Origin: Dokdonia sp.
Lineage (GTDB): Bacteria; Bacteroidota; Bacteroidia; Flavobacteriales; Flavobacteriaceae
Direction: 5' to 3'
NCBI GenBank assembly: GCA_020630915.1
Contig: JAHDIF010000002.1
Coordinates: 269,956 to 333,955, forward strand
Length of the DNA: 64,000 bases
Made by a program: the position numbers and the translations under genes. The notes beneath the pieces are model-generated. The model was not told the origin of the DNA. It worked only from the letters and a program-made list of their open reading frames with translations, and did no database searches. Positions 55,200 to 63,224 of this stretch are shown piece by piece (within the stretch, counting starts at the first letter, position 1; each line of letters opens with the position of its first letter).

Positions 55200-55227
55200 G
55201 TACGAGGTTCTAAGTGCGAGGTACGAG
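55200..55227. repeat. Left flanking repeats of the four-helix-bundle gene
   Basis: Three near-direct copies of G-T-A/G-C-GAG (GTACGAGGT, GTGCGAG, GTACGAG) start 2 bp after the hisB stop. GAGGTACGA (55218-55226) is the inverse complement of TCGTACCTC at 55650-55658. Confidence 0.6.
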
Positions 55228-55248
55228 TTTTAAAATGAAAATTAAGAG

Positions 55249-55599
55249 ATGCAGGATTTAAAAAAACGAACAAAACAATTTGCATTCGATTGCTGGAGAT
55301 TTTGTGCTACTGTTCCTAAATCAAGAGAGTTTAATGCTTGGGTAAATCAACTTATCCGTTCCTCTAGCTCTGTCGGTGCAAATTACAGAGCGTCTCAAAG
55401 AGCGAAATCTACAAGAGATTTTATTAATAAATTAAAAATTGTAGAAGAAGAAGCCGATGAAAGTATGTATTGGTTAGAGCTTTTTGGGATGGGTATGCCT
55501 GCACATAAAGAGGAAATAACTAAACTTCATCAAGAAGCAAAAGAACTTCTAGCAATTACTGTATCTTCTATAAAAACAGCAAGACGTAATGAAAATTAA
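55249..55599 (+). CDS. Four-helix-bundle (S23/IVP family) protein inserted in the his operon
   Basis: The 116-residue protein belongs to the four-helix-bundle family first known from 23S rRNA intervening sequences: 'KRTKQFAFDCWRFCATVPKS', 'WVNQLIRSSSSVGANYRASQRAKSTRDFINKLKIVEEEADESMYWLE'. It splits hisB from hisH and has no link to histidine synthesis. Both flanks carry GTACCTC/GAGGTAC repeats, partly inverted, and the 12-bp sequence AATGAAAATTAA occurs on each side (55234-55245, 55588-55599). It looks like a mobile or mobilised cassette; no transposase is encoded. Confidence 0.88.
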   Translation: MQDLKKRTKQFAFDCWRFCATVPKSREFNAWVNQLIRSSSSVGANYRASQRAKSTRDFINKLKIVEEEADESMYWLELFGMGMPAHKEEITKLHQEAKELLAITVSSIKTARRNEN

Positions 55600-55630
55600 T
55601 TTTACTTCTAACAAGATGGGGAATCATCTT

Positions 55631-55680
55631 TTACCTCTAGCTTCTTACTTCGTACCTCTAACCTCTAACCTTGTACCTCT
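55631..55680. repeat. Right flanking repeats of the four-helix-bundle gene
   Basis: Four copies of an ACCTCTA-type unit (TTACCTCTAG, CGTACCTCTA, ACCTCTAACC, TTGTACCTCT), ending just before the hisH ATG; roughly inverted relative to the left flank. Confidence 0.6.
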
Positions 55681-55683
55681 TAT

Positions 55684-56268
55684 ATGAACATAGTTATAAT
55701 AGATTACGGAGCAGGAAACATCCAAAGCATCAAATTTGCCATACAACGTCTAGGTTACGAGGCTATTTTGAGCAGTGATCCCAATGAAATACAGAAGGCA
55801 GATAAAGTTATTTTTCCAGGCGTAGGTGAGGCGAGTAGTGCTATGAAAAAGCTCAGAGCATCAGGTCTCGATATATTGATCCCTAATCTTACGCAACCAG
55901 TATTAGGTATATGTTTAGGGATGCAGTTAATGTGTAATTATACAGAAGAAGGAAAAACCAAGGGACTTGGTATTTTTGATGTAAATGTGTTACGCTTTCG
56001 CGAAAGCGTAAAAGTCCCCCAAATACAATGGAATACCATTCGTGATCTAAAGTCTCCCTTATTTATAGGGATAGACGAAGAGAGTTTTATCTATATGGTA
56101 CATAGTTATTACGCTCCTGTAACAAACGAGACTATAGCTACGTGCACTTATGGGGCTGATTATGGTGCCGCTTTTACGAAAGCAAACTTCTACGGAACTC
56201 AATTTCATCCTGAAAAATCAAGTAGTGTAGGAGAACAAATTTTAAAGAATTTTATAGAAAATATATAA
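55684..56268 (+). CDS. hisH: Imidazole glycerol phosphate synthase, glutaminase subunit
   Basis: HisH releases ammonia from glutamine and feeds it to HisF. The 194-residue class I amidotransferase has the nucleophile Cys in 'PVLGICLGMQLMC' (about 80), the His/Glu pair in 'GTQFHPEKSS' (about 179-181) and the start 'IVIIDYGAGNIQSIKFAI'. A palindrome at 55994 encodes LRFRESV in a surface region. Its start directly abuts the repeat cluster, so promoter or ribosome access may be shaped by it. Confidence 0.96.
   Translation: MNIVIIDYGAGNIQSIKFAIQRLGYEAILSSDPNEIQKADKVIFPGVGEASSAMKKLRASGLDILIPNLTQPVLGICLGMQLMCNYTEEGKTKGLGIFDVNVLRFRESVKVPQIQWNTIRDLKSPLFIGIDEESFIYMVHSYYAPVTNETIATCTYGADYGAAFTKANFYGTQFHPEKSSSVGEQILKNFIENI
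55994..56007. repeat. Iterated palindrome, coding copy (FRES phase)
   Basis: Exact copy in hisH; here the symmetry extends to 20 bp (55991-56010). Read as LRFRESV. Confidence 0.9.
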
Positions 56269-56277
56269 ATAAGTCAC

Positions 56278-56340
56278 CTCGAGCGCAGTCGAGAGGTTTT
56301 TAAGAAAATAACTTAAAAAAAGGTCTCGACTGCGCTCGAC
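56278..56340. repeat. Inverted repeat between hisH and hisA
   Basis: Arms CTCGAGCGCAGTCGAGA (56278-56294) and TCTCGACTGCGCTCGAC (56324-56340) match over 16 of 17 bases as inverse complements, around a 29-bp AT-rich spacer. GC-rich 'CTCGACTGCGCTCGA' sequences are familiar as scattered intergenic repeats in Flavobacteria. The message could form a long hairpin here. Confidence 0.8.
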
Positions 56341-56352
56341 CAAACAAGCATT

Positions 56353-57072
56353 ATGAGAATCATACCGGCAATAGATATTATAGACGGAAAGTGTGTACGC
56401 TTAAGTAAAGGCGACTATAGTACTAAGAAAATATACAATGAAAATCCGCTTGAAGTGGCTAAAAATTTTGAAGCACACGGTATTGAATATCTACATTTGG
56501 TAGATTTAGATGGCGCCAAGAGTAAGCATATTGTAAATCATAACATACTCGAGCAAATTGCTGGAAAAACTCGTTTAAAAGTAGACTTTGGTGGAGGTCT
56601 TAAGACAGACAATGACTTGCGCATCGCTTTTGAATCTGGCGCGTCACAAATAACAGGCGGAAGTATAGCTGTAAAAGATTCTTCAACATTTAAAAACTGG
56701 CTTACAACGTATGGCAGTGATAAAATCATATTGGGAGCAGATGCCCATAATCGTAAAATTGCTATTGCTGGCTGGTTAGAAGAGAGTGATGAAGATGTGG
56801 TAGACTTTATTAAGCTGTACCAAAAAGAGGGTGTAGATTATGTCATTTGCACAGACATTAGCAAAGATGGTATGCTTGCAGGTCCTAGCTTTGATTTATA
56901 TAAAGAAATTCTCGAAGAAAGTAATGTAAAGCTGATTGCCTCTGGCGGGATATCTAGTTTTGAAGAACTTCCTAAACTATCAGAAATGGGTTGTGAAGGA
57001 ACCATTATAGGAAAGGCTATTTATGAAAATCGTATTACCTTGAAGCAATTAGAGAACTTTATCATTAGTTAA
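56353..57072 (+). CDS. hisA: Phosphoribosylformimino-5-aminoimidazole carboxamide ribotide isomerase
   Basis: HisA opens the ribose ring of ProFAR. The 239-residue TIM barrel has the catalytic Asp in '[20 protein letters not shown]', a first phosphate loop '[30 protein letters not shown]', the second Asp in '[16 protein letters not shown]' and the second phosphate loop '[12 protein letters not shown]'. All features are canonical. It is preceded by the hisH-hisA inverted repeat and followed after 4 bp by the DinB-like gene. Confidence 0.96.
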   Translation: MRIIPAIDIIDGKCVRLSKGDYSTKKIYNENPLEVAKNFEAHGIEYLHLVDLDGAKSKHIVNHNILEQIAGKTRLKVDFGGGLKTDNDLRIAFESGASQITGGSIAVKDSSTFKNWLTTYGSDKIILGADAHNRKIAIAGWLEESDEDVVDFIKLYQKEGVDYVICTDISKDGMLAGPSFDLYKEILEESNVKLIASGGISSFEELPKLSEMGCEGTIIGKAIYENRITLKQLENFIIS

Positions 57073-57076
57073 TAAA

Positions 57077-57592
57077 ATGAAAACTACTTGGATTACAGAT
57101 TTTAGAGAAAACACCATCTATAGAATAGATGAGAGTACGCGTATGATTGAGATTGCATTCTCTAAAGTGAATGAGGAACACATTTGGCAGCGTTTCAATA
57201 GCAATAGCAATAGTCTTGGGAATCTTATTCTTCATCTCTGCGGTAATATGACGCAGTATGTAATTGCTAGTGTTGGAGAAGTGGTAGATACTAGAGACCG
57301 TGATACGGAGTTTGCTGCTAGGGATGGGTTTAAGAAAGCTGAGTTAATAGACAAACTAAAAAGTACTGTAGAAAGGGTAAAACAAACGATCCTAAACGCC
57401 ACAGAAAATCAACTCCTAAAAAAACGTGATGTACAAGGTTTTAACTTCTCTGGTATGGGTTGTATAATTCACGCAGTAGAGCATTATAGCTATCACACCG
57501 GACAGATAGCTTTTAGAGCAAAGCAACTAGTAGATGAGCAACTTGGATTTTATGATGGGACGGATTTAAATACATTAAACAATGATAACTAA
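57077..57592 (+). CDS. DinB-like (DUF1572-type) protein in the his operon
   Basis: The 171-residue protein has a DinB-superfamily four-helix fold with likely metal ligands in '[14 protein letters not shown]' (His about 53) and '[20 protein letters not shown]' (His about 138-146). It sits between hisA and hisF, with 4 bp to hisA and an 11-bp overlap with hisF, so it must be translated with them. No role in histidine synthesis is known for the family; a detoxifying or thiol-linked role is possible. Confidence 0.85.
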   Translation: MKTTWITDFRENTIYRIDESTRMIEIAFSKVNEEHIWQRFNSNSNSLGNLILHLCGNMTQYVIASVGEVVDTRDRDTEFAARDGFKKAELIDKLKSTVERVKQTILNATENQLLKKRDVQGFNFSGMGCIIHAVEHYSYHTGQIAFRAKQLVDEQLGFYDGTDLNTLNNDN

Positions 57593-58337
57593 AAGAATAA
57601 TCCCTTGTTTAGATATTAAAAATGGTCGAACCGTGAAGGGAACTAATTTTGTAAACTTGCAAGATGCGGGTGACCCTGTGGAACTGGCTAAAGTCTATAG
57701 TGAGACAGGAGCAGATGAGCTGGTTTTTTTGGATATCTCGGCCACAGAAGAGCGTCGTAAAACGCTGTCTGATTTGGTTTTGAGAGTAGCCTCACAAATC
57801 AATATACCCTTTACGGTTGGTGGAGGAATCTCATCAATAGAAGACGTAGATATCTTACTAAAGAACGGAGCTGATAAAGTTTCTATTAATTCTAGTGCCG
57901 TAAAACGTCCGGAATTGATTAATGAATTAGCAGAAAAATTTGGCTCTCAGTGCGTTGTGGTGGCTATAGACGCAAAAAAAACAGAGGGTGATTGGGTTGT
58001 ACATTTAGTTGGAGGTAAAGTGCCTACAGAGCTTAATTTATTTGATTGGGCAAATGAAGTAGAACAAAGAGGAGCAGGAGAGATTTTGTTTACCTCTATG
58101 GATAATGACGGGACCAAAGATGGCTTTGCAAATGAAGAACTTGCACGACTTTCTGAAGAATTAAATATTCCTATTATCGCTAGCGGTGGTGCTGGGAACA
58201 AGCAACATTTCGCAGAAGCGTTTACAAAAGGAAAAGCAGATGCGGCACTGGCTGCAAGCGTATTTCACTTTGGTGAAATACCTATTCCAGAATTAAAACA
58301 AGACTTGAAAAATCAGGGAATCCCTGTAAGAATATAA
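57582..58337 (+). CDS. hisF: Imidazole glycerol phosphate synthase, cyclase subunit
   Basis: HisF uses ammonia from HisH to make imidazole glycerol phosphate and AICAR. The 251-residue barrel shows the catalytic Asp in '[19 protein letters not shown]' (about 11), '[31 protein letters not shown]', the second Asp in '[17 protein letters not shown]' (about 130) and '[16 protein letters not shown]'. It overlaps the DinB-like gene by 11 bp. Confidence 0.97.
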   Translation: MITKRIIPCLDIKNGRTVKGTNFVNLQDAGDPVELAKVYSETGADELVFLDISATEERRKTLSDLVLRVASQINIPFTVGGGISSIEDVDILLKNGADKVSINSSAVKRPELINELAEKFGSQCVVVAIDAKKTEGDWVVHLVGGKVPTELNLFDWANEVEQRGAGEILFTSMDNDGTKDGFANEELARLSEELNIPIIASGGAGNKQHFAEAFTKGKADAALAASVFHFGEIPIPELKQDLKNQGIPVRI

Positions 58338-58341
58338 CTAA

Positions 58342-58365
58342 TGTCACACTGAGCTTGTCGAAGTG
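58342..58365. repeat. Dispersed repeat TGTCACACTGAGC...GAAGTG between hisF and hisIE
   Basis: The 24-bp sequence starts TGTCACACTGAGC, continues TTGTCGAAGTG and lies 4 bp after the hisF stop. This string is familiar to me as an abundant intergenic repeat in Bacteroidetes genomes; only one copy is in this window, so that is recollection, not shown here. Confidence 0.55.
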
Positions 58366-58385
58366 CGACTGAAAATGATAAAAAA

Positions 58386-58985
58386 ATGGAAATAGATTTT
58401 GACAAATACCCAGATAGTTTAGTACCTGCAATTATACAGGACGCAAGAACAAAAAAAGTGCTGATGTTAGGCTTTATGAGTCGGGAGGCCTACAAGATAA
58501 CGGTAGATACAGAACGTGTTACGTTTTTTAGCAGATCTAAAGGTAGATTGTGGACAAAAGGTGAAGAGACCAAGAATTACTTAAACTTAGTATCTATACA
58601 AAATGATTGTGACCAAGATGCTCTACTTGTTTTGGTAAACCCTCAAGGTCCTGTTTGCCATAAGGGAACAGATACGTGCTGGGGAGAAAAGAATAGAACA
58701 AATTTTGGATTTTTTAATGAGCTTGAAGAAATTATAGAAGATCGCTGGAACAATAAAGAAAACGCAGAATCCTATGTGGCATCACTTTTTAGAAAAGGAA
58801 TTAATAAAGTAGCTCAAAAGGTTGGTGAAGAAGCCGTGGAACTGGTTATTGAAGCCAAGGATGATAACGATCACCTATTTTTAAATGAGAGTGCAGATCT
58901 TATGTTTCACTTAATGGTTCTTTTACAAGCAAAAGGGTTTCACTTACGAGACGTAGAGAAGACATTGATTGCTAGGCATAAGTAA
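58386..58985 (+). CDS. hisI: Bifunctional phosphoribosyl-AMP cyclohydrolase / phosphoribosyl-ATP pyrophosphatase
   Basis: HisIE carries out steps two and three of histidine synthesis. The 199-residue protein has the cyclohydrolase half (about 10-105: 'LVPAIIQDARTKKVLMLGFMSREAY', 'FFSRSKGRLWTKGEET', 'NDCDQDALLVLVNPQGPVCHKGTDTCW' with zinc Cys residues) and the pyrophosphatase half (about 110-199: 'KGINKVAQKVGEEAVELVIEAKD', 'LFLNESADLMFHLMVLLQAKG'). It closes the operon, 48 bp after hisF, across a dispersed repeat. Confidence 0.96.
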   Translation: MEIDFDKYPDSLVPAIIQDARTKKVLMLGFMSREAYKITVDTERVTFFSRSKGRLWTKGEETKNYLNLVSIQNDCDQDALLVLVNPQGPVCHKGTDTCWGEKNRTNFGFFNELEEIIEDRWNNKENAESYVASLFRKGINKVAQKVGEEAVELVIEAKDDNDHLFLNESADLMFHLMVLLQAKGFHLRDVEKTLIARHK

Positions 58986-59048
58986 CTTAATTTGTAACAT
59001 GTTTGTTAAGTATGCGTCTTTTAAGGAACAATCATCAATCTAATCAAC

Positions 59049-60443
59049 ATGTATCACAGACTTTTATACGTAATTGCCCTTTTTTTTACTGTTTCCGGCA
59101 ACATGCAATCTCAAATTGATCCTGAATTACAAGGTGTGTGGGAAATGCGTGGATATGGATGGATTTTTTCTATTGATTCGGATGAAGTTACCACCTATGA
59201 TATGACTCATATATCCTGTACTCCAAGTGCTTCTTACGCTAGTACGATGATATTGGGTAATTATAAGGTAGAAGATATGGTCCTTACAGTAAAATTAGGT
59301 CTATCTACCTATGTCATGGATAAACTAAATACACTTCCTGATATGTGTGCTAACAAGCTTTCGCGAAAGCAAAAAAAGGATCCTGTTCATAATTTTGAAG
59401 TACTATGGCACACCTTTAATGAACAATATGCATATTTTGATTTACGTGGCACAGACTGGGATGCCAGTTATAAAAAGTATAGATCGAAAGTAACCGAAAA
59501 AACATCTGAAATTGAGTTATATCGCATTTTATATGCAATGTTAGAAGATATAAGAGATGGGCATGTGCATATCGAAGCACCGGATAAGATTATGGAAAAG
59601 GTACTAGTTGATGAAGACCTGGAAGATGATGTCAATTTTAAAAATTTATGGATGGAAATTGCACATCAGTATATAGATGATCTTCGAACTCATAACTATA
59701 CCAAAAGTGTGTGGGGTAAGATTAATGATAAAATAGGTTATTTACAGGTGAATGATATGGTTGCACAAGCGCATTACGGTATAACCCCAGATATGCCTAA
59801 AAACGAGGCACAAAAACTGTATATAAGTTCTGTAGAAAATACGGATAATCATATGCGGGATGAGACGGAAGGAATGCGTAAGACCATGCAAAATGTTTTA
59901 AAAGACCTAGAAGGAGTCGAAAATATTATTGTAGATGTTCGTTTTAATGGTGGTGGCTTTGATACTGTATCGTATGAAATTATAAGAGCTTTTACAGAAG
60001 TGTCATTTATAGGGTTTAAGAAGTATGCAAGGCTTGGCGATGGTACAACAGCTCCTTATTTTTATGAGGTAACTCCTGCGGAAAAAGTATTTAAAGGAAA
60101 CGTCTATATACTACAAAGTCCGTTTTCAGGAAGTGCGACAGAAACTATGTTACTGGCTTCTATGCAAATGTCTAATGTCACAAGAATAGGCTCAGCATCT
60201 GAAGGAATCCTTTCTGATGCTTTAGAAAAAGTACTTCCTAATGGATGGACCTTTACCTTATCTAATGAAGCTTATGTAACTCCAGAAGGTGTAAACTATG
60301 AGGATATTGGTATTCCTGTTGATCAGGAATTAAATTACTCTAGGGATGTAGAGGTTTTTATAGGTAATCTTGAGGAAAGCATACGCTCTAATAAATATGA
60401 CGAGGGCATAGAATATATATTACAGCAAATTAATAACGAATAA
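59049..60443 (+). CDS. Exported S41 (C-terminal processing) family peptidase
   Basis: The 464-residue protein has a signal peptide (about 1-21, ending MQSQ), a helical and beta-rich N-terminal region, and the S41 catalytic core: 'VENIIVDVRFNGGGFDTVSYEIIRAF' (about 300-320) and the nucleophile Ser in 'LQSPFSGSATETMLLA' (about 360). The PDZ domain is not obvious. Relatives degrade periplasmic proteins or process peptides, and some are peptide hydrolases of the tricorn type. It is not obviously tied to the his operon; 63 bp separate them. Palindrome at 59357. Confidence 0.88.
   Translation: MYHRLLYVIALFFTVSGNMQSQIDPELQGVWEMRGYGWIFSIDSDEVTTYDMTHISCTPSASYASTMILGNYKVEDMVLTVKLGLSTYVMDKLNTLPDMCANKLSRKQKKDPVHNFEVLWHTFNEQYAYFDLRGTDWDASYKKYRSKVTEKTSEIELYRILYAMLEDIRDGHVHIEAPDKIMEKVLVDEDLEDDVNFKNLWMEIAHQYIDDLRTHNYTKSVWGKINDKIGYLQVNDMVAQAHYGITPDMPKNEAQKLYISSVENTDNHMRDETEGMRKTMQNVLKDLEGVENIIVDVRFNGGGFDTVSYEIIRAFTEVSFIGFKKYARLGDGTTAPYFYEVTPAEKVFKGNVYILQSPFSGSATETMLLASMQMSNVTRIGSASEGILSDALEKVLPNGWTFTLSNEAYVTPEGVNYEDIGIPVDQELNYSRDVEVFIGNLEESIRSNKYDEGIEYILQQINNE
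59357..59370. repeat. Iterated palindrome, coding copy (LSRK phase)
   Basis: Exact copy in the S41 peptidase gene, read as NKLSRKQ. Confidence 0.9.
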
Positions 60444-60495
60444 CTTGTTGGTCTTTTGTGAAAATTGCAATAGAAACAAGTATATAATTATTCTA

Positions 60496-60545
60496 AAAAC
60501 CACCACACACTTGAGAAATCAAACCCTCAAGGGTGGTGATTTTAG
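60496..60545. terminator. Hairpin terminator between convergent S41 and DUF5694 genes
   Basis: Stems ACCACC / GGTGGT and CTTGAG / CTCAAG with a short A/T-rich loop, flanked by A- and T-rich tracts. Confidence 0.65.
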
Positions 60546-60550
60546 TATGT

Positions 60551-61489
60551 TTATTTCTCATCTATAATTTTGACGCGTATTTCTGGAAACTGCTTTTCTA
60601 GTTCGGCTTTAATGCCAAGAACGTGACCTGCTCCTACAATGACTATCGCTCGTTTTTGACTATTATCTAAAACTTGATCTCCTATATTTTTTGCCATTCC
60701 TGCATTACGCCTATCCCATACGTTGCCTGCTTCTTCACAAGGCTCACAAGGAGTATCTCTAAATTCAAAACGATTTGCCCTTACATATCGCTTCATAGTT
60801 TTTACTCTGTTGGAGTATTTGCCTAGATTCCCAAGGGCGCCTGGTATCATATGCTTGCGATAGTCAGACTTGTTTTCCTTTACTAGTTTAACAACTTGTC
60901 CATCTTTCTTACTTTCAGACACACATTTCTGCCATAGTTCATTGTAAGCAAGAGCTTCACGTTGGTAATCCATAGAGAAGATCTGTTTCATATCCATTTC
61001 TATCGCAAGTTTTGCTGTCAAATCACCGTTTTCGTGACGTAAGGGATCCTTGCTACCATTTACTCCATAATTTTCAAGATACCTGTAGTAGTTCCAGTTT
61101 GCCATATCTTTTTTTGAGGCGTGATAATTTTTAAGATAACCAAAGTCATCTTGTGACATAGAAGTTATATCAGAATTAAGAAGCCTCGTGGTACGTGAGT
61201 TATCATTTTTAAATATGGAAGCAATACTATCGGATAGCGGCACAAAATAATCACCTTCGTCTAGTAATAGACTTAATGAGTCTGATGATGGTACATATTC
61301 GGCATAAATGGCATCTGGTTGATACCTTGTTGCGATTTTTAATAATGGCTTGTAGGCGTTTTTTACGATCTTAGGGACCTTGTGCATTGTACCTATGATA
61401 AATACTTCTTGCTGTTGATCTAATTGTGCTTTCGCGAAAGCAGAAAAAAGAAAAATAACAGATATACTAAGGTTGATAATCGTTTTCAT
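60551..61489 (-). CDS. TraB/GumN-like exported protein (DUF5694 type)
   Basis: The start at 61489 (MKTIINLSISVIFLFSAFAKAQ) gives a clean signal peptide; an in-frame ATG at 61522 adds 11 residues before it. The 312-residue mature protein has 'EVFIIGTMHKVPKIVKNAYKPLLKIATRYQPDAIYAEYV', the GTxH and E of the TraB/PrgY/GumN (EreA/ChaN-like) fold, and 'AIVIVGAGHVLGIKAELEKQFPEI' with the second His. This superfamily includes metal-dependent proteases and esterases; the exact role is unknown. The AFAKA at the end of the signal peptide is encoded by an exact palindrome (61428). Confidence 0.85.
   Translation of the reverse strand: MKTIINLSISVIFLFSAFAKAQLDQQQEVFIIGTMHKVPKIVKNAYKPLLKIATRYQPDAIYAEYVPSSDSLSLLLDEGDYFVPLSDSIASIFKNDNSRTTRLLNSDITSMSQDDFGYLKNYHASKKDMANWNYYRYLENYGVNGSKDPLRHENGDLTAKLAIEMDMKQIFSMDYQREALAYNELWQKCVSESKKDGQVVKLVKENKSDYRKHMIPGALGNLGKYSNRVKTMKRYVRANRFEFRDTPCEPCEEAGNVWDRRNAGMAKNIGDQVLDNSQKRAIVIVGAGHVLGIKAELEKQFPEIRVKIIDEK
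61428..61441. repeat. Iterated palindrome, coding copy (AFAKA phase, minus-strand gene)
   Basis: Exact copy in the signal-peptide codons of the DUF5694-type gene, read as SAFAKAQ. Confidence 0.9.
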
Positions 61490-61580
61490 AATATTAAATT
61501 TTAAGTTTGACTTCTGGTACAAACCTAAAACAAGAAAACGCTGCAGTCTATTATATATGGGTGTTTGGGGTGAAATGCAC

Positions 61581-62378
61581 TTACTTTGTGGCGAAATTTA
61601 AGGCCATTTTTACGGCCGTGGTGTAGGTCTTAGATATTGGGGTGAAAATATCATTAGAAAGTTGAAGCCCTTGTTTGCCTTCTACCGTTTTGTAAGCTTG
61701 AAAATGATCGGGATTTATAATAAATGAACGATGGGTTCGAAGTAATTCTGGGTGACTATTTTCTATGGTTGATAGCTTCGTACGGATCAATTGCTTTTTG
61801 AGATTTCCGTTGTCAAGAAATGATATTTCTACATAATTATCTGAGGATTGCACACAGACTAGGTCTTCTAGTAGTAATCGTAAACTTTCATAATTTCCTT
61901 CTCCTTTGATTTCGATCTTCCTATTTTCTAGCTGTTTGTTCTTGTATTTACCCAAAGCCCATCGACCTAAAGCTACAATCGGAAATATGGTAACAGCAGC
62001 AGGTAAAAATATGCTTGTGATATAATAATCTAACGAGTAAGGGTTAGGTTCATTGGCAACAACAATATATAGATACACGGAGCGTGTGAGTACTAATGCA
62101 CCTGTTATAAAAACTAGAAAGAATAATAGTTCCTTTTTCGCATTCCAGGTCAAGTTATTTTTAAAGAGCCATTGTTGAAAAGGAAGCATTGCAGCATACG
62201 CAAGAGCTCCAACTATACCATATATGGGCAAAAATTGAAGTTTTTGTGCATTGGTAAGCTCATTTACATCCAAAGGATCAGTAAAATATAGGAATGCAAA
62301 TATCCATACTGCTAGCCCTAAGGCAAGCCAAAGGTGATTTTTAATAGAAGGATCAAAAGGATATTTCATTTCCACCAA
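61581..62378 (-). CDS. LytTR-family regulator with N-terminal membrane domain
   Basis: The 265-residue protein has four membrane spans (about 15-35, 48-68, 84-108, 122-142), a short linker and a LytTR DNA-binding domain (about 160-262: 'LEDLVCVQSSDNYVEISFLDNGNLKKQLIRTKLSTIE', 'RTHRSFIINPDHFQAYKTVEGKQGLQLSNDIFTPISKTY'). It is a one-component, membrane-bound regulator of a type common in Flavobacteria; its signal and targets are unknown. Its start overlaps the DUF1853 gene end by 13 bp. Confidence 0.9.
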   Translation of the reverse strand: MVEMKYPFDPSIKNHLWLALGLAVWIFAFLYFTDPLDVNELTNAQKLQFLPIYGIVGALAYAAMLPFQQWLFKNNLTWNAKKELLFFLVFITGALVLTRSVYLYIVVANEPNPYSLDYYITSIFLPAAVTIFPIVALGRWALGKYKNKQLENRKIEIKGEGNYESLRLLLEDLVCVQSSDNYVEISFLDNGNLKKQLIRTKLSTIENSHPELLRTHRSFIINPDHFQAYKTVEGKQGLQLSNDIFTPISKTYTTAVKMALNFATK

Positions 62379-63178
62379 ACTACAAAAAACTTATCTAAAC
62401 TACCATCAGGCATTTTACGCCATAGCATAGGCGCATTTTTGTTAATGTGACGCACGTTTACATCCATAAGAATATTAAAATGTGATTGCCAGTCTACTTG
62501 ATTATGGGGTAGATGTAACCATTCATACTTGTGGGGTATGTAGTATACGCTTTCGCGAAAGCTAGCATCCTCAAAATCGCTCATATACATCCAGCTGCCT
62601 ACAATACATTGCTTGTTAAGAGGTCTAATTGATGGGACTTCTTGTGTAAGGGGCACAAAAAGCTGTCCCACAAAATACACTTGCTGGATTACTTCACGTG
62701 GATCAATTTGTAATTCTTGTAAGTAGGGAAGACACTCCTTTGTATGTAAAAGCGGCAGCTGTTTATTTTTAGTCTTTTCTAGCTTAGTAAAAAACATATC
62801 CTTACGGTTAGGACCCATCAAACGGTGTATAGGCTCTGATATGGATGGATCTATAATGTAGAATTTACAGCTTAACTCTATGTGGTAAATTGCCTTTTTG
62901 TATTCTAAAAGAAAATCTAATTCTCCTACGGTGGTATTTCCTATTTTGACTTGTATACTATGAGCGAGTATGTTATACTCGGGATGCTGTTTGAGTAATT
63001 CTAGAAATATATATTCTACTTGATGCCCAAGTCTAAGGTTCGTAGGAATAGGCGATGGAGAAAAGTTTGAGAGGTCAAAATCAGGAAATGCAAATTGTTG
63101 TATACTAAATTGCTCCTGTTTCCAGAGCGGTTGTGTTTTTACAAATCCTTTATACGACCTCACGTTGTAAAAATACAA
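62366..63178 (-). CDS. DUF1853 family protein
   Basis: The 270-residue protein shows the DUF1853 pattern: 'LRLGHQVEYIFLELLKQHPEYNILAHSIQV', 'GELDFLLEYKKAIYHIELSCKFYI', 'RLMGPNRKDMFFTKLEKTKNKQLPLL' and 'VDVNVRHINKNAPMLWRKMP'-like ending. The E-x-D-F-L and H-I-E-L-S-x-K arrangement recalls a PD-(D/E)xK nuclease core, which could give nuclease activity; this is inference. It overlaps the LytTR gene by 13 bp. Palindrome at 62549 encodes SFRES. Confidence 0.85.
   Translation of the reverse strand: MYFYNVRSYKGFVKTQPLWKQEQFSIQQFAFPDFDLSNFSPSPIPTNLRLGHQVEYIFLELLKQHPEYNILAHSIQVKIGNTTVGELDFLLEYKKAIYHIELSCKFYIIDPSISEPIHRLMGPNRKDMFFTKLEKTKNKQLPLLHTKECLPYLQELQIDPREVIQQVYFVGQLFVPLTQEVPSIRPLNKQCIVGSWMYMSDFEDASFRESVYYIPHKYEWLHLPHNQVDWQSHFNILMDVNVRHINKNAPMLWRKMPDGSLDKFFVVWWK
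62549..62562. repeat. Iterated palindrome, coding copy (FRES phase, minus-strand gene)
   Basis: Exact copy in the DUF1853 gene, read as ASFRESV. Confidence 0.9.
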
Positions 63179-63203
63179 AAGGCCATCGTATGGATGACCT
63201 TTT
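63177..63203 (-). terminator. Hairpin terminator before the DUF1853 gene
   Basis: Arms AAAAGG-C-CATC / GATG-A-CCTTTT around GTATG, in the 46-bp gap between two minus-strand genes; on the minus strand it ends in TTTT. Confidence 0.55.
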
Positions 63204-63224
63204 GTGTATGTTATAAAAACCGAT

